Origin: Skermanella mucosa
Lineage (GTDB): Bacteria; Pseudomonadota; Alphaproteobacteria; Azospirillales; Azospirillaceae
NCBI RefSeq assembly: GCF_016765655.2
Contig: NZ_CP086106.1
Location: forward strand, 6,160,501-6,224,500
Direction of reading: 5' to 3'
DNA length: 64,000 bases
The notes under the pieces are model-generated. The model was given only the letters and a program-made list of their open reading frames with translations, was not told where the DNA came from and made no database searches. Of this stretch, positions 16,136 through 25,311 are shown one piece after another; position 1 is the first letter of the stretch; each line of letters opens with the position of its first letter. Made by a program: the position numbers and the translations under genes.

Positions 16136-16168
16136 GGAAAAACCCGCCGGCGTCACCACCGGCGGGTT
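16136..16168 (-). terminator. intrinsic terminator for the bactofilin gene
   Basis: A 10-bp perfect stem (AACCCGCCGG at 16141-16150 with CCGGCGGGTT at 16159-16168) and an 8-nt loop. Read on the minus strand, it is followed by a T-run, TTTTT, which makes it a terminator for the bactofilin gene ending at 16194. On the plus strand the 3' side is CTCCATT, so it could only weakly terminate the convergent ribA-like gene. Confidence 0.75.
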
Positions 16169-16193
16169 CTCCATTCCGATCAGGCCCGGAAGC

Positions 16194-16922
16194 TTACTCG
16201 GCGCCGCCGGAATGCGCGGCCGGGTAGGGGGAAGCCTGGGTCACCTCGGGAGCCGCCGGCGGCTCGGCCGGGGTCGTCGGCATCCGCGCGATGGAGGCCG
16301 AATTGGCTGTCAGCACCTGGATCTCGCCGATCAGCTGGCCGCCGGCCTCGACCTCCAGCTCGCCGTAGCGGATCGCGCCGTTGATCTTGCCGGTGGAGCG
16401 CAGGCGCAGGCGGCCGCGCACGCTGATGTCGCCCTCGAACCGGCCGGCGATGTCCGCCTCGTCGATCTCGACGCTGCCCTTGAACAGGCCGGACTCGGCG
16501 ATCTCGATGTTGCGGCCGTCCCGCAGCTTGGCTTCGACCGTCCCTTCGACCACCAGCACGTCGCAGGCGGTGATCTCGCCCGAGAGCGAAATGTCGCGGC
16601 CGACGATCAGCTTGCGCATCTCGGTGGCGCCGGTGGACAGGGACGAGCCGGAAACCGAGGAGCCGGTCGAAGGCGCCGCCAGACCCTCGCCCAAGGGGCG
16701 GCGCGCCGGGGCACCCGGAATCTCGACCACGCGGCGCGGAATTTCGGGCTTGAAGGAGGTGCTGGAAGACGGCGGTTTGATCGGCGACATATCTTGTCCC
16801 TTATCGGCAAACGGGGAACGCACCGGCGGCTCGGTGGCCACCGCTTCGGGCGCGGCCGGCTCGACCGGCATGGCGCCTTCGGGTTTCAGCGGTCCGGCGG
16901 GCGGTGACTTGCGTCGAAACAT
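16194..16922 (-). CDS. bactofilin (polymer-forming cytoskeletal protein)
   Basis: A 242-residue protein with a Pro/Ser-rich disordered N-terminus (about 1-105) and a right-handed beta-helical bactofilin domain (about 105-215), seen as short repeating strands: LIVGRDISLSGEITACDVLVV, then IEIAESGLFKGSVEIDEADIAGRFEGDISVRGRL. The tail is again low complexity. Bactofilins form filaments without nucleotide and position peptidoglycan or chromosome-segregation factors; some alphaproteobacterial ones work near ParABS, interesting here beside parAB. The start at 16922 gives MFRRKSPP; a longer frame is less likely. A CtrA-like half-matched site lies 76 bases upstream. Confidence 0.9.
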   Translation of the reverse strand: MFRRKSPPAGPLKPEGAMPVEPAAPEAVATEPPVRSPFADKGQDMSPIKPPSSSTSFKPEIPRRVVEIPGAPARRPLGEGLAAPSTGSSVSGSSLSTGATEMRKLIVGRDISLSGEITACDVLVVEGTVEAKLRDGRNIEIAESGLFKGSVEIDEADIAGRFEGDISVRGRLRLRSTGKINGAIRYGELEVEAGGQLIGEIQVLTANSASIARMPTTPAEPPAAPEVTQASPYPAAHSGGAE

Positions 16923-17011
16923 GGGCGATGGCCCCCAAAGGCAGGGTGGATGACGGCTGGCCACAAAACGGCTGGCCATAAAAATGAGCCGTCATGGTTA
17001 ACTCTTTATTA

Positions 17012-17698
17012 CTATTTGGCAGCTCGGTGCAAGTTTCCTGTGAGCCCATAGAAAATGTGCACCATGAAGGCCGTCGCCACAACGGGAACCAGCAGATTGA
17101 CCAAAGGTATCGTCGAAAAGAAGGCGACGATGACTCCGGCAAGGAACAGCCTGGCACTGTTTGCCTTGCGCAGCGTCCGGGCCGCTGACGGTTTCATCCG
17201 CCGGAGTGCCACGAGTTCGAAGTACTCGCGGCTCAGCAGGTAGCCGTTCAGGATGTAGAAGACCGCGATGTTGACGCCCGGGAACAGGTAGACCGGCAGG
17301 ACGAGCAGGTTGAGGAACACGACGATCGCGAGGAACTTGATCGCGTTCCAGATCTCGGCCCCCAGGCCCTGGCCCTCGGCGGGCGGCAGGCCCGGATAGT
17401 ACCGCCGCTCGACGGACACGGCCACGCGCTCCAGCAGGAGGCCGGAGATGGTCACCACGACGGCCGGGAAGAACAGGTAGGCCAGGGCGAACACGCCCAG
17501 GCCGCCCAGTACGTCTATGGTTGTGTCCAGCCAGGGCAGTTCCGTGAGCTGGGTCTGGAAAAGCAGGATCCAGGCCAGACCGGCCATGGTGAGGAAGCCC
17601 AGGATGGCGCCGAAGACGCTCAACCAGACGACCTTGCGGACCGGAGGGTCGGAGAGCTGGCCGATGGCGCGGACGAGGGCAGGGATCATGTGAAGCAT
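17012..17698 (-). CDS. EI24-domain inner-membrane protein
   Basis: A 228-residue membrane protein with four to five hydrophobic segments (about 24-48, 62-88, 120-150, 185-215) and the EI24/CysZ-like motif FYILNGYLLSREYFELVALRR (seen in shorter pieces as NGYLLSREYFE). CysZ relatives move sulfate into the cell, but the domain is broader and sulfate transport is not shown here. It has no partner gene in the window. An ATG three codons in is an alternative start. The gene ends just upstream of the bactofilin promoter region. Confidence 0.8.
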   Translation of the reverse strand: MLHMIPALVRAIGQLSDPPVRKVVWLSVFGAILGFLTMAGLAWILLFQTQLTELPWLDTTIDVLGGLGVFALAYLFFPAVVVTISGLLLERVAVSVERRYYPGLPPAEGQGLGAEIWNAIKFLAIVVFLNLLVLPVYLFPGVNIAVFYILNGYLLSREYFELVALRRMKPSAARTLRKANSARLFLAGVIVAFFSTIPLVNLLVPVVATAFMVHIFYGLTGNLHRAAK

Positions 17699-17722
17699 CG
17701 CGATCAGGTTCGAGGGCCGGAC

Positions 17723-17750
17723 TTGTACGGAGGTCGCCGGCCGTTATACT
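17723..17750 (+). promoter_or_regulatory. sigma70-like promoter of the PfkB kinase gene
   Basis: TTGTAC at 17723-17728 and TATACT at 17745-17750 are separated by 16 bases, close to the housekeeping consensus and well placed, 52 bases before the ATG at 17803. No operator-like symmetry was seen. Confidence 0.5.
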
Positions 17751-17802
17751 CCGGCCGCACTAATCCTCAAAACCTTCCCCGCAAGAACCCACCGGAACAA
17801 GG

Positions 17803-18807
17803 ATGCAGCCCCGCATGTCCCAGGCCACCCTAGACGTTGTCGGCATCGGCAACGCCATCGTCGATGTCATCGCCCATGCCGACGATGATTTCATCGAAGC
17901 CAACGGCCTGGAAAAAGGCGCCATGACCCTGATCGATGCCGACCGGGCCGAAGAGCTTTACGGCAGGATGGGTCCGGGTATCGAGATGTCCGGCGGTTCC
18001 GCCGGCAACACCATGGCCGGCATCGCCTCCCTGGGCGGCAAGGGCGCCTATATCGGCAAGGTGAAGGACGACCAGCTCGGCACCGTGTTCCGCCATGACA
18101 TCCGGGCCGTCGGGGTCAGCTTCGACAGCAAGCCGGCGACGGAAGGCGCCCCCACGGCCCGCTGCCTGATCCTGGTGACGCCCGACGCCCAACGGACCAT
18201 GAACACCTATCTCGGCGCCTGCGTCGAGCTGGGTCCCGACGACATCGACGCGGACCTGATCCGGAGCGCCCAGGTGACCTACCTGGAAGGCTATCTCTGG
18301 GACCGGCCGCTCGCCAAGGAAGCCTTCCTCAAGGCCGCCGAGCTGGCCCACGCCGGCGACCGCAAGCTGTCCCTGACCCTGTCCGACAGCTTCTGCGTCA
18401 ACCGCCACCGGGCGGAGTTCGCCGACCTGGTCGACAACCACGTGGACATTCTGTTCGGCAACGAGCACGAGATCATGGCGCTCTACCAGGTGGACAGCTT
18501 CGACCAGGCGCTGGCCGCAATCCGCGGACGGTGCGAGACCGCCGTGCTGACCCGCAGCGAAAAGGGATCGGTCGTCGTGACGGAGCGGGACGTGTTCGAG
18601 ATCCCGGCCGACCCCATCGACCACCTTGTCGATACCACGGGGGCGGGCGACCTGTTCGCCGCCGGCTTCCTGCATGGCTACACCCATGGCCGCAGCCTGC
18701 CCGACTGCGCCCGGATCGCCGCCATATCGGCGGCCGAGGTGATCAGCCATGTCGGCGCGCGTCCGGAGGTCAATCTGGCGGATCTGGTGGCCCGGAAGCT
18801 GGGCTGA
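17803..18807 (+). CDS. PfkB-family sugar/nucleoside kinase (adenosine-kinase-like)
   Basis: A 334-residue ribokinase-fold kinase. The N-terminal signature VVGIGNAIVDVIAHAD and the SGGSAGNTMAGIASLGGKG substrate loop (about 65-83) lead to the C-terminal ATP/anion-hole motif DTTGAGDLFAAGFL (about 281-294), whose GAGD Asp is the catalytic base. This subgroup in alphaproteobacteria is usually annotated adenosine kinase. ATG at 17803 is chosen with AAGG upstream; ATG four codons later is possible. It stands alone between its own promoter and a pair of hairpins, converging on parB. Confidence 0.88.
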   Translation: MQPRMSQATLDVVGIGNAIVDVIAHADDDFIEANGLEKGAMTLIDADRAEELYGRMGPGIEMSGGSAGNTMAGIASLGGKGAYIGKVKDDQLGTVFRHDIRAVGVSFDSKPATEGAPTARCLILVTPDAQRTMNTYLGACVELGPDDIDADLIRSAQVTYLEGYLWDRPLAKEAFLKAAELAHAGDRKLSLTLSDSFCVNRHRAEFADLVDNHVDILFGNEHEIMALYQVDSFDQALAAIRGRCETAVLTRSEKGSVVVTERDVFEIPADPIDHLVDTTGAGDLFAAGFLHGYTHGRSLPDCARIAAISAAEVISHVGARPEVNLADLVARKLG

Positions 18808-18819
18808 GACATCCTGGAG

Positions 18820-18859
18820 GGGCGGCGTCCCGCCGCCCAAGGTGCGCGGGACGCGCACC
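18820..18859. terminator. tandem GC hairpins between pfkB kinase and parB
   Basis: Two adjacent hairpins, GGGCGGCG/CGCCGCCC (18820-18838) and GGTGCGC/GCGCACC (18841-18859), fill the 59-bp gap between convergent genes. Neither is followed by a T-run, so they could be Rho-assisted or RNA-stabilising ends rather than classical intrinsic terminators. Confidence 0.4.
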
Positions 18860-18866
18860 CTCCGAC

Positions 18867-19796
18867 CTACTTTCCCGTCAGACGCTGGATCACTTCATCA
18901 AGCTGGTCCAGCGTCTGGTACTGGATGCTCAGGGTGCCGCCCTGCCCCTGGGCGCTGATGCTGACGCGCAGCCCCAGGCGGCCGGTGATGTCCTGCTCCA
19001 GGGCCAGGGTGTCGGGGTCCTTGCCGGGACGGGCCGGTGCCGTGCCTCGTGACACCGGGGCGGATCCGCCGATCGGCGCGGGCGGCGCCGGCTCCTCCCT
19101 CGGGTTCTGGGCATCGCGGGCGAGCTGCTCGACCTGCCGGACGTTCAGGCCCTTCTCCACCACCTGATGGGCGGCCGCCACCGGATCGGGGACCGACAAC
19201 AGGGCCCGCGCATGGCCAGCGGTGATCGAGCCGTCCTGGACCAGCTGCTTCACCTGCAACGGCAGGGTCAGCAGCCGGAGCATGTTGGCGATATGGCTGC
19301 GGCTCTTGCCCAGCGCCTTCGCCAGGGCGTCCTGGGTGTGGCCGAACTCGTCCATCAGCCGCTTGTAGCCTTCGGCCTCTTCCAGGGCGGTCAGGTCCTG
19401 CCGCTGGATATTCTCGATCAGCGCGATTTCCAGCGCTTCCCGGTCCGTGAACTCGCGGACGACGACCGGAACCTGATGCAGCCCGGCGAGCTGGGCGGCC
19501 CGCCAGCGGCGCTCGCCGGCGATGATCTCGTAGATCTTGGGGTCGTCCGGATGCTGACGGACCAGCAGCGGCTGAAGGATGCCGCGCTCGCGCACGGAGT
19601 CCACGAGGCTCTGGATCGCTTCCTGGTCGAACCGGCGCCGCGGCTGGAACTTGCCGGGCGTGACGAACTCGATCGGCATCTGGCGGGACTGCTTGCCCCC
19701 CTTGTCCACGGTCTCCACCAGATCGTCGGCGGCGGCCTCGCCGAACAGCGCGTTGAGGCCGCGGCCGAGGTTCGAGCGGCGCTTGTTGTCTTCCAT
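18867..19796 (-). CDS. parB: chromosome partition protein ParB
   Basis: A 309-residue CTP-dependent clamp that loads at parS and spreads. Residues 1-20 hold the ParA-stimulating segment (NLGRGLNALFGE). The N-terminal domain has the CTP-binding GERRWRA (box II, about 94-100) and ENIQRQDL. The HTH domain carries ALGKSRSHIANMLRLL, which contacts parS. A Pro/Ala-rich linker precedes the C-terminal dimerisation domain (about 265-309). It overlaps parA by one base. Three parS sites lie within 12.1 kb upstream. Confidence 0.97.
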   Translation of the reverse strand: MEDNKRRSNLGRGLNALFGEAAADDLVETVDKGGKQSRQMPIEFVTPGKFQPRRRFDQEAIQSLVDSVRERGILQPLLVRQHPDDPKIYEIIAGERRWRAAQLAGLHQVPVVVREFTDREALEIALIENIQRQDLTALEEAEGYKRLMDEFGHTQDALAKALGKSRSHIANMLRLLTLPLQVKQLVQDGSITAGHARALLSVPDPVAAAHQVVEKGLNVRQVEQLARDAQNPREEPAPPAPIGGSAPVSRGTAPARPGKDPDTLALEQDITGRLGLRVSISAQGQGGTLSIQYQTLDQLDEVIQRLTGK

Positions 19797-20581
19797 CAGG
19801 CGATCAGCCTCTTCTTCTCACGCTTCAGGACTTCGCTCGCCAGGTGGATATAGGCCTGGGAGCCCGGGCAGCGCAGATCGTAGATCAGCACCGGCTTCCC
19901 GTGGGAGGGGGCCTCCGACACCTTGACGTTCCGCGGGATGACCGTGTCGTAGACCTTCTCCCCGAAGAACCCGCGGACGTCGGCGGCGACCATGTCGGAC
20001 AGGTTGTTGCGCTTGTCGAACATGGTCAGCACGACGCCATGGATATCCAGGCCGGGATTGAAGGCGCGCTTGACCCGCTCGATGGTCCGGATCAGGTGGC
20101 TGAGGCCTTCGAGGGCGTAGAACTCGCACTGGAGAGGCACCATGACCGCGTCGCTCGCGACCAGGGCGTTCAGCGTCAGCAGGCCGAGCGCCGGCGGGCA
20201 GTCGATCAGGACATAGTCGTAGTTCAGGGCGCTGTGGGCGAGCGCCATGCGCAGCCGGTACTCCCGCTGTTCGGCGCCCACAAGCTCGATCTCCGCGCCC
20301 GACAGGTCCTGGGAGGAGGTGACGACCCACAGGTTGGGAACCGGGGTCTCGATCGCGGCGTTCTCGACCCGGACCTCGGCGAAGATCACGTCGTAGGTGC
20401 CGACCGTGCGGCTAGACCGCTCGATGCCGAGACCGGTCGAAGCGTTGCCCTGGGGGTCCAGGTCCATGATCAGGACGCGCTTGCCGACGGCGGCGAGAGC
20501 GGTGGCAAGGTTGACGGTCGTGGTCGTCTTGCCGACGCCGCCCTTCTGGTTGGCAACGGAGATGACGCGGGCGCGGGACAT
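19796..20581 (-). CDS. parA: chromosome partition ATPase ParA (Soj)
   Basis: A 261-residue deviant-Walker P-loop ATPase that drives segregation of the ParB-parS complex. Walker A KGGVGKTTTTVNLA (about 11-24), LDPQGNAS (switch I) and YVLIDCPPALGLLTLNAL (switch II) are all intact. ATG at 20581 is chosen because AGAGG lies five bases upstream; the frame extends upstream to a GTG at 20626 that would overlap rsmG. The gene order rsmG-parA-parB is that of most alphaproteobacterial origins. Confidence 0.97.
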   Translation of the reverse strand: MSRARVISVANQKGGVGKTTTTVNLATALAAVGKRVLIMDLDPQGNASTGLGIERSSRTVGTYDVIFAEVRVENAAIETPVPNLWVVTSSQDLSGAEIELVGAEQREYRLRMALAHSALNYDYVLIDCPPALGLLTLNALVASDAVMVPLQCEFYALEGLSHLIRTIERVKRAFNPGLDIHGVVLTMFDKRNNLSDMVAADVRGFFGEKVYDTVIPRNVKVSEAPSHGKPVLIYDLRCPGSQAYIHLASEVLKREKKRLIA

Positions 20582-20618
20582 CTTGGCCTCTGGAGCGACG
20601 GTGGAAATGCGGGTGACA

Positions 20619-21227
20619 TCAGGCACGGGACACCTCGCTCACGCGGAGAATGCTGGCGCTGGAGTCGGTGACACTCTGTATCCGATCGACGGTGATATTC
20701 CAAGTCTTCGAAGCGATCGATACTTCATCTTGGGCCTGCTGGCCTTTGGGGAACAGGCAAATCGAGCCCGGCGCCAGAAAAGGGGCGGCGAACCCAAGCA
20801 GATCGACCAGCGGAGCCAGCGCCCGGGCGGTCACCACATCGGCAGGGAAGGGTTCGACCTGCTCGAGTCGGACCGCATGGACGGTCGCGGCGGCGCCGGT
20901 GGCGCGGGCGACCTCCCGCAGGAAGGCGGCCTTGCGCTGATCGCTTTCGATCAAGTGGACCTCGGGAACTCCCAGGATCGCCAGCACCAATCCCGGGAAG
21001 CCCGCCCCGCTGCCGAAGTCCACGAGGGTCCGGGCACCCGGCGGGACCAGGGGATGGAGCTGGGCGGAGTCGGCGAAGTGCCGGGTCCACAGATGGGGCA
21101 GGGTGCGGGGGCCGACCAGATTGATCGCCGGCTGCCATTTCCGCAAAAGGTCCGCATAGACCTGGAGGCGGTCGCGTGTTTCACGTGAAACACCGGCAAG
21201 AACGTCCTCAGGCGCTGAGGCGGGCAT
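20619..21227 (-). CDS. rsmG: 16S rRNA (guanine-N7) methyltransferase RsmG
   Basis: A 202-residue SAM methyltransferase that modifies the 530-loop guanine of 16S r[16 protein letters not shown] (about 29-41) and the SAM motif [17 protein letters not shown] (about 67-83) are characteristic, followed by [13 protein letters not shown]. Its 5' end overlaps the 3' end of mnmG by 20 bases. Codons 13-18 (VSRET region) contain a full parS site, a well-known arrangement in this gene. C-terminal residues after about 175 are divergent. Confidence 0.95.
   Translation of the reverse strand: MPASAPEDVLAGVSRETRDRLQVYADLLRKWQPAINLVGPRTLPHLWTRHFADSAQLHPLVPPGARTLVDFGSGAGFPGLVLAILGVPEVHLIESDQRKAAFLREVARATGAAATVHAVRLEQVEPFPADVVTARALAPLVDLLGFAAPFLAPGSICLFPKGQQAQDEVSIASKTWNITVDRIQSVTDSSASILRVSEVSRA
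21177..21192. other. parS site 1 (perfect)
   Basis: TGTTTCACGTGAAACA, a perfect 16-bp palindrome and exact match to the chromosomal parS consensus bound by ParB. It lies inside the rsmG reading frame near its 5' end. Confidence 0.97.
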
Positions 21228-23073
21228 CGCGGCGCTTCACGTGACGGAGCAAGGCGACCACCGCGGCCGGGGTGACGCCCGGAATGCGGGCAGCCGCCCC
21301 AAGGGTCGCCGGCCGAGCCTGACGCAGTTTCTGCCGGATCTCGGTGGACAGGCTGCCGATGGAATCGACGTCCAGGTCTTCCGGCAGCAGCAGGGACTCG
21401 TCCTTGCGGAAGGCGCGGATATCGGCCTCCTGCCTGTCGAGATACCCGGAGTAGCGGGCATCGATCTCGATCTGCTCGGCGATGTCTGCCGGCAGTTCGG
21501 AAAGCTCCGGCCAGAGCCGGGCGAGCTTGCCCAGGTCCATGTCGGGATAGCGGAGGAGGTCCGAAGCGCTGCGGCGCACGCCGTCATGATTGACGTTGAA
21601 GCCCTGGCGCGACAGCTCGTTGGGAGTTGCCTGAAGACGGCCCACCAAGGCGCGGGCGACTTCCAGGCCCGCCGCCTTCTCGGCGAACCGCTCCGACCGT
21701 AGGCTCCCGACGCAGCCGATCGCCATGCCCTTCGCGGTCAGGCGCTGATCGGCATTGTCGGCCCGCAGCAGCAGCCGGTACTCGGCGCGCGACGTGAACA
21801 TGCGGTAGGGCTCTGTGGTGCCGCGGGTGATCAGGTCGTCGATCAGGACCCCGATATAGGCGTCGGCCCGGTCCAGCACGAAAGTGCCGCCGCCGGCGCA
21901 ACGCAGCGCAGCGTTGATCCCGGCCATCAGCCCCTGGGCCGCCGCTTCCTCGTACCCCGTCGTGCCGTTGATCTGTCCGGCCAGGAACAGGCCGGGCAGG
22001 CGGCGGGTCTCCAGCGTCGGGGTCACCTCGCGCGGATCGACATAATCGTACTCGATCGCGTAGCCTGGGCGGATCATGACCGCGTGCTCAAGCCCGGGAA
22101 TGGCCTCGAGAACGGCGAGTTGGACGTCGCGGGGCAGGGAGGTCGAGATCCCGTTGGGATAGACCGTATCGTCGTCCAGCCCTTCCGGCTCCAGGAAGAT
22201 CTGATGCCGTTCCTTGTCGGCGAAGCGGACGATCTTGTCCTCGATCGACGGGCAGTAGCGCGGCCCGACGCCCTGGATCTGACCCGAATACATCGGCGCC
22301 CGGTGAAGGTTCGCGCGGATCGCCTCGTGCGCGGCCGGGGTCGTCCAGGTCACGTGGCAAGGAACCTGGGGCGTCGTGATCCGGTCGGTCAGGGTCGAGA
22401 ACGGGGGAGGCGGGTCGTCGCCCGGCTGGCACTCCAGCCCGGCCCAGTCGATGGTGCGGCCGTCCAGGCGCGGCGGCGTACCGGTCTTCAACCGGCCCAG
22501 CGGGAAGCCGGCGCGCGACAGCGTCTCCGAAAGACCGAGAGCGGGAGCCTCGCCGACGCGGCCCGCCGGGATCTTCTCCTCGCCCAGGTGGATCATGCCG
22601 CGCAGGAACGTCCCGGTGGTCAGGATCACGGCTCCGGCCCGGATCTCCCGACCGGTGCCGGTGACGACGCCGGCCACCGCACCGTCGGCACCGATGACCA
22701 GATCCTCCACCGCGTCGCCCAGCATGTCCAGGCCAGACTGCTCCGCCAGCACCGCCTGCATGGCCTCGCGATAGAGCTTGCGGTCGGCCTGCGCGCGAGG
22801 ACCGCGGACGGCGGGTCCCTTGCTGCGATTCAGGATACGGAACTGGATGCCGGAACGATCGATCACCCGGCCCATGACACCGTCCAGGGCGTCGATCTCG
22901 CGAACGAGATGGCCCTTGCCCAACCCGCCGATGGCAGGGTTGCACGACATCTCGCCGACGGTTTCCAGCTTGTGGGTCAGCAGCAGGGTACGCGCACCCA
23001 TGCGCGCCGACGCCGCGGCAGCCTCACAGCCCGCGTGGCCACCGCCGACCACGATCACATCATAATTCCGCAT
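21208..23073 (-). CDS. mnmG: tRNA uridine-5-carboxymethylaminomethyl synthesis enzyme MnmG (GidA)
   Basis: A 621-residue FAD enzyme that with MnmE modifies U34 of certain tRNAs. The N-terminus starts with the dinucleotide motif [16 protein letters not shown], then [25 protein letters not shown] and [16 protein letters not shown]. Further signatures are [12 protein letters not shown] and [17 protein letters not shown] (written here in short pieces: [13 protein letters not shown]). The C-terminal RNA/MnmE-binding domain is complete. The ATG at 23073 sits directly before the FAD motif; a longer frame to 23154 is rejected. mnmE is separated from it by the repeats and the second intron. Confidence 0.97.
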   Translation of the reverse strand: MRNYDVIVVGGGHAGCEAAAASARMGARTLLLTHKLETVGEMSCNPAIGGLGKGHLVREIDALDGVMGRVIDRSGIQFRILNRSKGPAVRGPRAQADRKLYREAMQAVLAEQSGLDMLGDAVEDLVIGADGAVAGVVTGTGREIRAGAVILTTGTFLRGMIHLGEEKIPAGRVGEAPALGLSETLSRAGFPLGRLKTGTPPRLDGRTIDWAGLECQPGDDPPPPFSTLTDRITTPQVPCHVTWTTPAAHEAIRANLHRAPMYSGQIQGVGPRYCPSIEDKIVRFADKERHQIFLEPEGLDDDTVYPNGISTSLPRDVQLAVLEAIPGLEHAVMIRPGYAIEYDYVDPREVTPTLETRRLPGLFLAGQINGTTGYEEAAAQGLMAGINAALRCAGGGTFVLDRADAYIGVLIDDLITRGTTEPYRMFTSRAEYRLLLRADNADQRLTAKGMAIGCVGSLRSERFAEKAAGLEVARALVGRLQATPNELSRQGFNVNHDGVRRSASDLLRYPDMDLGKLARLWPELSELPADIAEQIEIDARYSGYLDRQEADIRAFRKDESLLLPEDLDVDSIGSLSTEIRQKLRQARPATLGAAARIPGVTPAAVVALLRHVKRRDARLSA

Positions 23074-23147
23074 GCCGCGCACTTTATTGACTGAACGGGT
23101 TGAGGTCAAAGCCGGATTGCCGGGGAGCGGGTGTTCGGCCGCGTGAA

Positions 23148-23237
23148 GGATCACGGATGCACACGGATCTGACCGGCATCGGCTCCGCCCGGCATGTATC
23201 CGTGCCCATCCGATCCATCCGTGTGCTTCCGTGATCC
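23148..23237. repeat. palindromic repeat unit A
   Basis: Two 21-nt arms, 23148-23168 (starting GGATCACGGATGCACACGG) and 23217-23237, pair with one mismatch and enclose about 48 bases of GGCATCGGCTCCGCCCGGCAT-type sequence. A near copy (unit B) lies 86 bases further on and carries the group II intron. The long palindrome with conserved core looks like a REP/MITE-type dispersed element. It lies in the mnmG-mnmE gap (23074-25372), which holds only repeats, the intron and parS site 2. Confidence 0.75.
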
Positions 23238-23411
23238 CTTGAACTTCCCGGACCGGCGCGGCTCACATGAAGAAGCGTCGCTTCCCGACGCCAGCCGGGA
23301 AGCGGGTGTTTCCGAGCGTAAAGGATCACGGATGAACACGGATAAACAGGATGAACACGGATCTGGCCGGCATCGGCTCCGCCCGGCATCTATCCGTGCC
23401 CATCCGATCCA

Positions 23412-25311
23412 ATCGCGGTAGGGACGCCCGTTACCGGGCGCCCCCCGCACAGAACCGGACGTGCCCGATTAAGGCATCCGGCTCCCACCTTGGGTGTTTG
23501 ACGCGGAAGCGGTTTCCGGGCCAGGGATGGATGATGCGCGGCCGTGGTAGCCAGCAGTCGGCAAGGCGCGTGAGTTTGTCCCACGGTGTCTTGTCCTTCT
23601 GGCTGCGCCGACGCAGCGCCCTCATCCACAGGACGCCGACATGGTAGCGCAGGTTGGCAAGGGCCCGGTAGTTGGTCGGGACGGCGAAGTAGGCGTAGAA
23701 GCCGCGCATCACCTGTCCCAACCACCGGCCTTGCTCCGGGATGCCCTGGTGCCAGCGCCGCCGGAGTTCCTCCTTGATTTCCTTGAGCTTGGCCTGCTTG
23801 CGCTGGCGCCGGGTCTGGCGTCGCAGCAGGAAGCCGCCACGCCGGGACCGCCCACAGATGTGGGTGAAGCCCAGGAAGTCGAAGGTCTCCGGTTTGCCCG
23901 CGCCGCGCTTGGCCCGGTCGGCAGTTGCCTGCCGGCCGAACTCGATCAGGCGGGTCTTGTCGGCGTTCAGTTCCAGGGCGAACCGCGCCAGGCGCTCCCG
24001 CAGGTCCGCGAGGAACCGCTCGGCGTCCGACCGGTGCTCGAACCCGACGACGGTGTCGTCGGCGTAGCGCACCATGACCATGGTCCCGGTCGCGTGGCGA
24101 TGGCGCCACTGCCGGGTCCACAGGTCGTAGACATAGTGGAGATAGACGTTGGCCAGCAGTGGCGATGCCACCGCCCCTTGCGGGCTGCCGGCCGTCGCCG
24201 GCTGCCGTTTCCCCGTCTCGTCCACCACGCCTACCGTCAGCCACTTGCGGATCAGCCGCAGGACGCGGGCATCGCCGATCCGGTGTTCCAGGAACCGCAT
24301 GATCCACATGTGGTCGATGCTGTCGAAGAACGCCCGGATGTCCGCATCCAGGATCCAGTTCACCCGGCACTCGCCGATCGCCACCGCCAACGCGTCGAGC
24401 GCGTCGTGCTGCCCCCGTCCCGGCCGGAAGCCGTAGGAGAAGCCGAGGAAGTCTTCCTCGTAGATGGCGTTCAGCACCTCCACCAGCGCCCGCTGGACGA
24501 TCTTGTCCTCCAGTGCCGCGATCCCGAGCGGCCGCATCCGGCCGTCCGGCTTGGGAATGAAATGCCGGCGTGACGGGTGCGCCCGGTAGCGGCCGGAATG
24601 CACGCGGTCCTTCAGGTCCGCCAGCCGTTCCTCCAGCCCCTCCGCGTACTCCCGCCACGTCATTCCGTCCACACCCGGAGCCGCGTCCCGCTTCAATGCC
24701 CGATAGGCAAAGCGCAGCAGGTCGGTATCCACGTGCGTCAGAAGGGTGGTGAACCGCTCCTCCTTTCGCTCCCGTGCCGCTTGACGTATGCGCTCCAGCC
24801 CCGAGAGCACGGGTGCCCGGTCCTGAGCCCGGCCCGTGTGCGGCGGAGACGCATTCCCCTCGGCCCCACCCCTTCCCTCCACCGGCTCCGCGTCCGCGTT
24901 CGCCGACTTCACAGGTACTATGGATGGGTCTGACCTCTTCGGCGCGTGCGTCACCGGCTACGGCTCCTCGCCTTCCCGGTGCGGACCAGACGGCCATCGG
25001 CCTCTGGTCACGCCGAAGATCTCCCGGTTCCCGCGCAAGGAGCGTCCGCACATGCCAGGGTCTCTGACCACGCCGGACCGCCGGGGTGCTCGCATGACGC
25101 ACCCCGCCGTATCGCCTTCCAGGCACAGAACCCTGTCGGCATCCGGGATCGAGATTCTTACGCGGCTCAATGGCTGGCCTATGCGCTCCCCTGTCAACGC
25201 TTCGCCGACAGCCTCACGACCGCCGCCGCATGACTCGGGGCCGGTGTGGGGCGCTACTCCTTCACCGTACAGGACTTTCACCCGCTACTCCTTGCCGGTC
25301 TCCCGGCGCTC
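23412..25311 (-). mobile_element. group II intron, copy 2 (complete, 1900 bp)
   Basis: Same length as the intron at 2480-4379 (constant offset of 20932 bases) and no base difference was noticed where compared; the encoded proteins are identical, which implies recent movement. Its insertion in the right arm of a palindromic repeat allows the empty site to be reconstructed. The 5' exon on the minus strand ends CACGGA, pairing with EBS1 TCTGTG through one G-U pair. In both copies the first 3'-exon base is T. It stands between parS sites 1 and 2. Confidence 0.95.
23431..24954 (-). CDS. ltrA: group II intron reverse transcriptase/maturase, copy 2
   Basis: A 507-residue protein identical throughout to the copy at 2499-4022: RT blocks with catalytic YADD, maturase X domain, no HNH endonuclease. 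As there, the frame remains open through domain V and ends in domain VI (TAA at 24954 minus 1523, i.e. 23433-23431). Lacking an endonuclease, mobility would rely on nicked or single-stranded DNA, for example at replication forks; the site lies about 23 kb from the presumed oriC. Confidence 0.95.
   Translation of the reverse strand: MTHAPKRSDPSIVPVKSANADAEPVEGRGGAEGNASPPHTGRAQDRAPVLSGLERIRQAARERKEERFTTLLTHVDTDLLRFAYRALKRDAAPGVDGMTWREYAEGLEERLADLKDRVHSGRYRAHPSRRHFIPKPDGRMRPLGIAALEDKIVQRALVEVLNAIYEEDFLGFSYGFRPGRGQHDALDALAVAIGECRVNWILDADIRAFFDSIDHMWIMRFLEHRIGDARVLRLIRKWLTVGVVDETGKRQPATAGSPQGAVASPLLANVYLHYVYDLWTRQWRHRHATGTMVMVRYADDTVVGFEHRSDAERFLADLRERLARFALELNADKTRLIEFGRQATADRAKRGAGKPETFDFLGFTHICGRSRRGGFLLRRQTRRQRKQAKLKEIKEELRRRWHQGIPEQGRWLGQVMRGFYAYFAVPTNYRALANLRYHVGVLWMRALRRRSQKDKTPWDKLTRLADCWLPRPRIIHPWPGNRFRVKHPRWEPDALIGHVRFCAGGAR

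Noticed and set aside
21231-21246. TTCACGTGA inside the 3' end of mnmG, resembling a fourth parS
   Set aside because: Only the central nine bases match; the outer GTT and AAC half-sites are replaced, so ParB binding is not expected.
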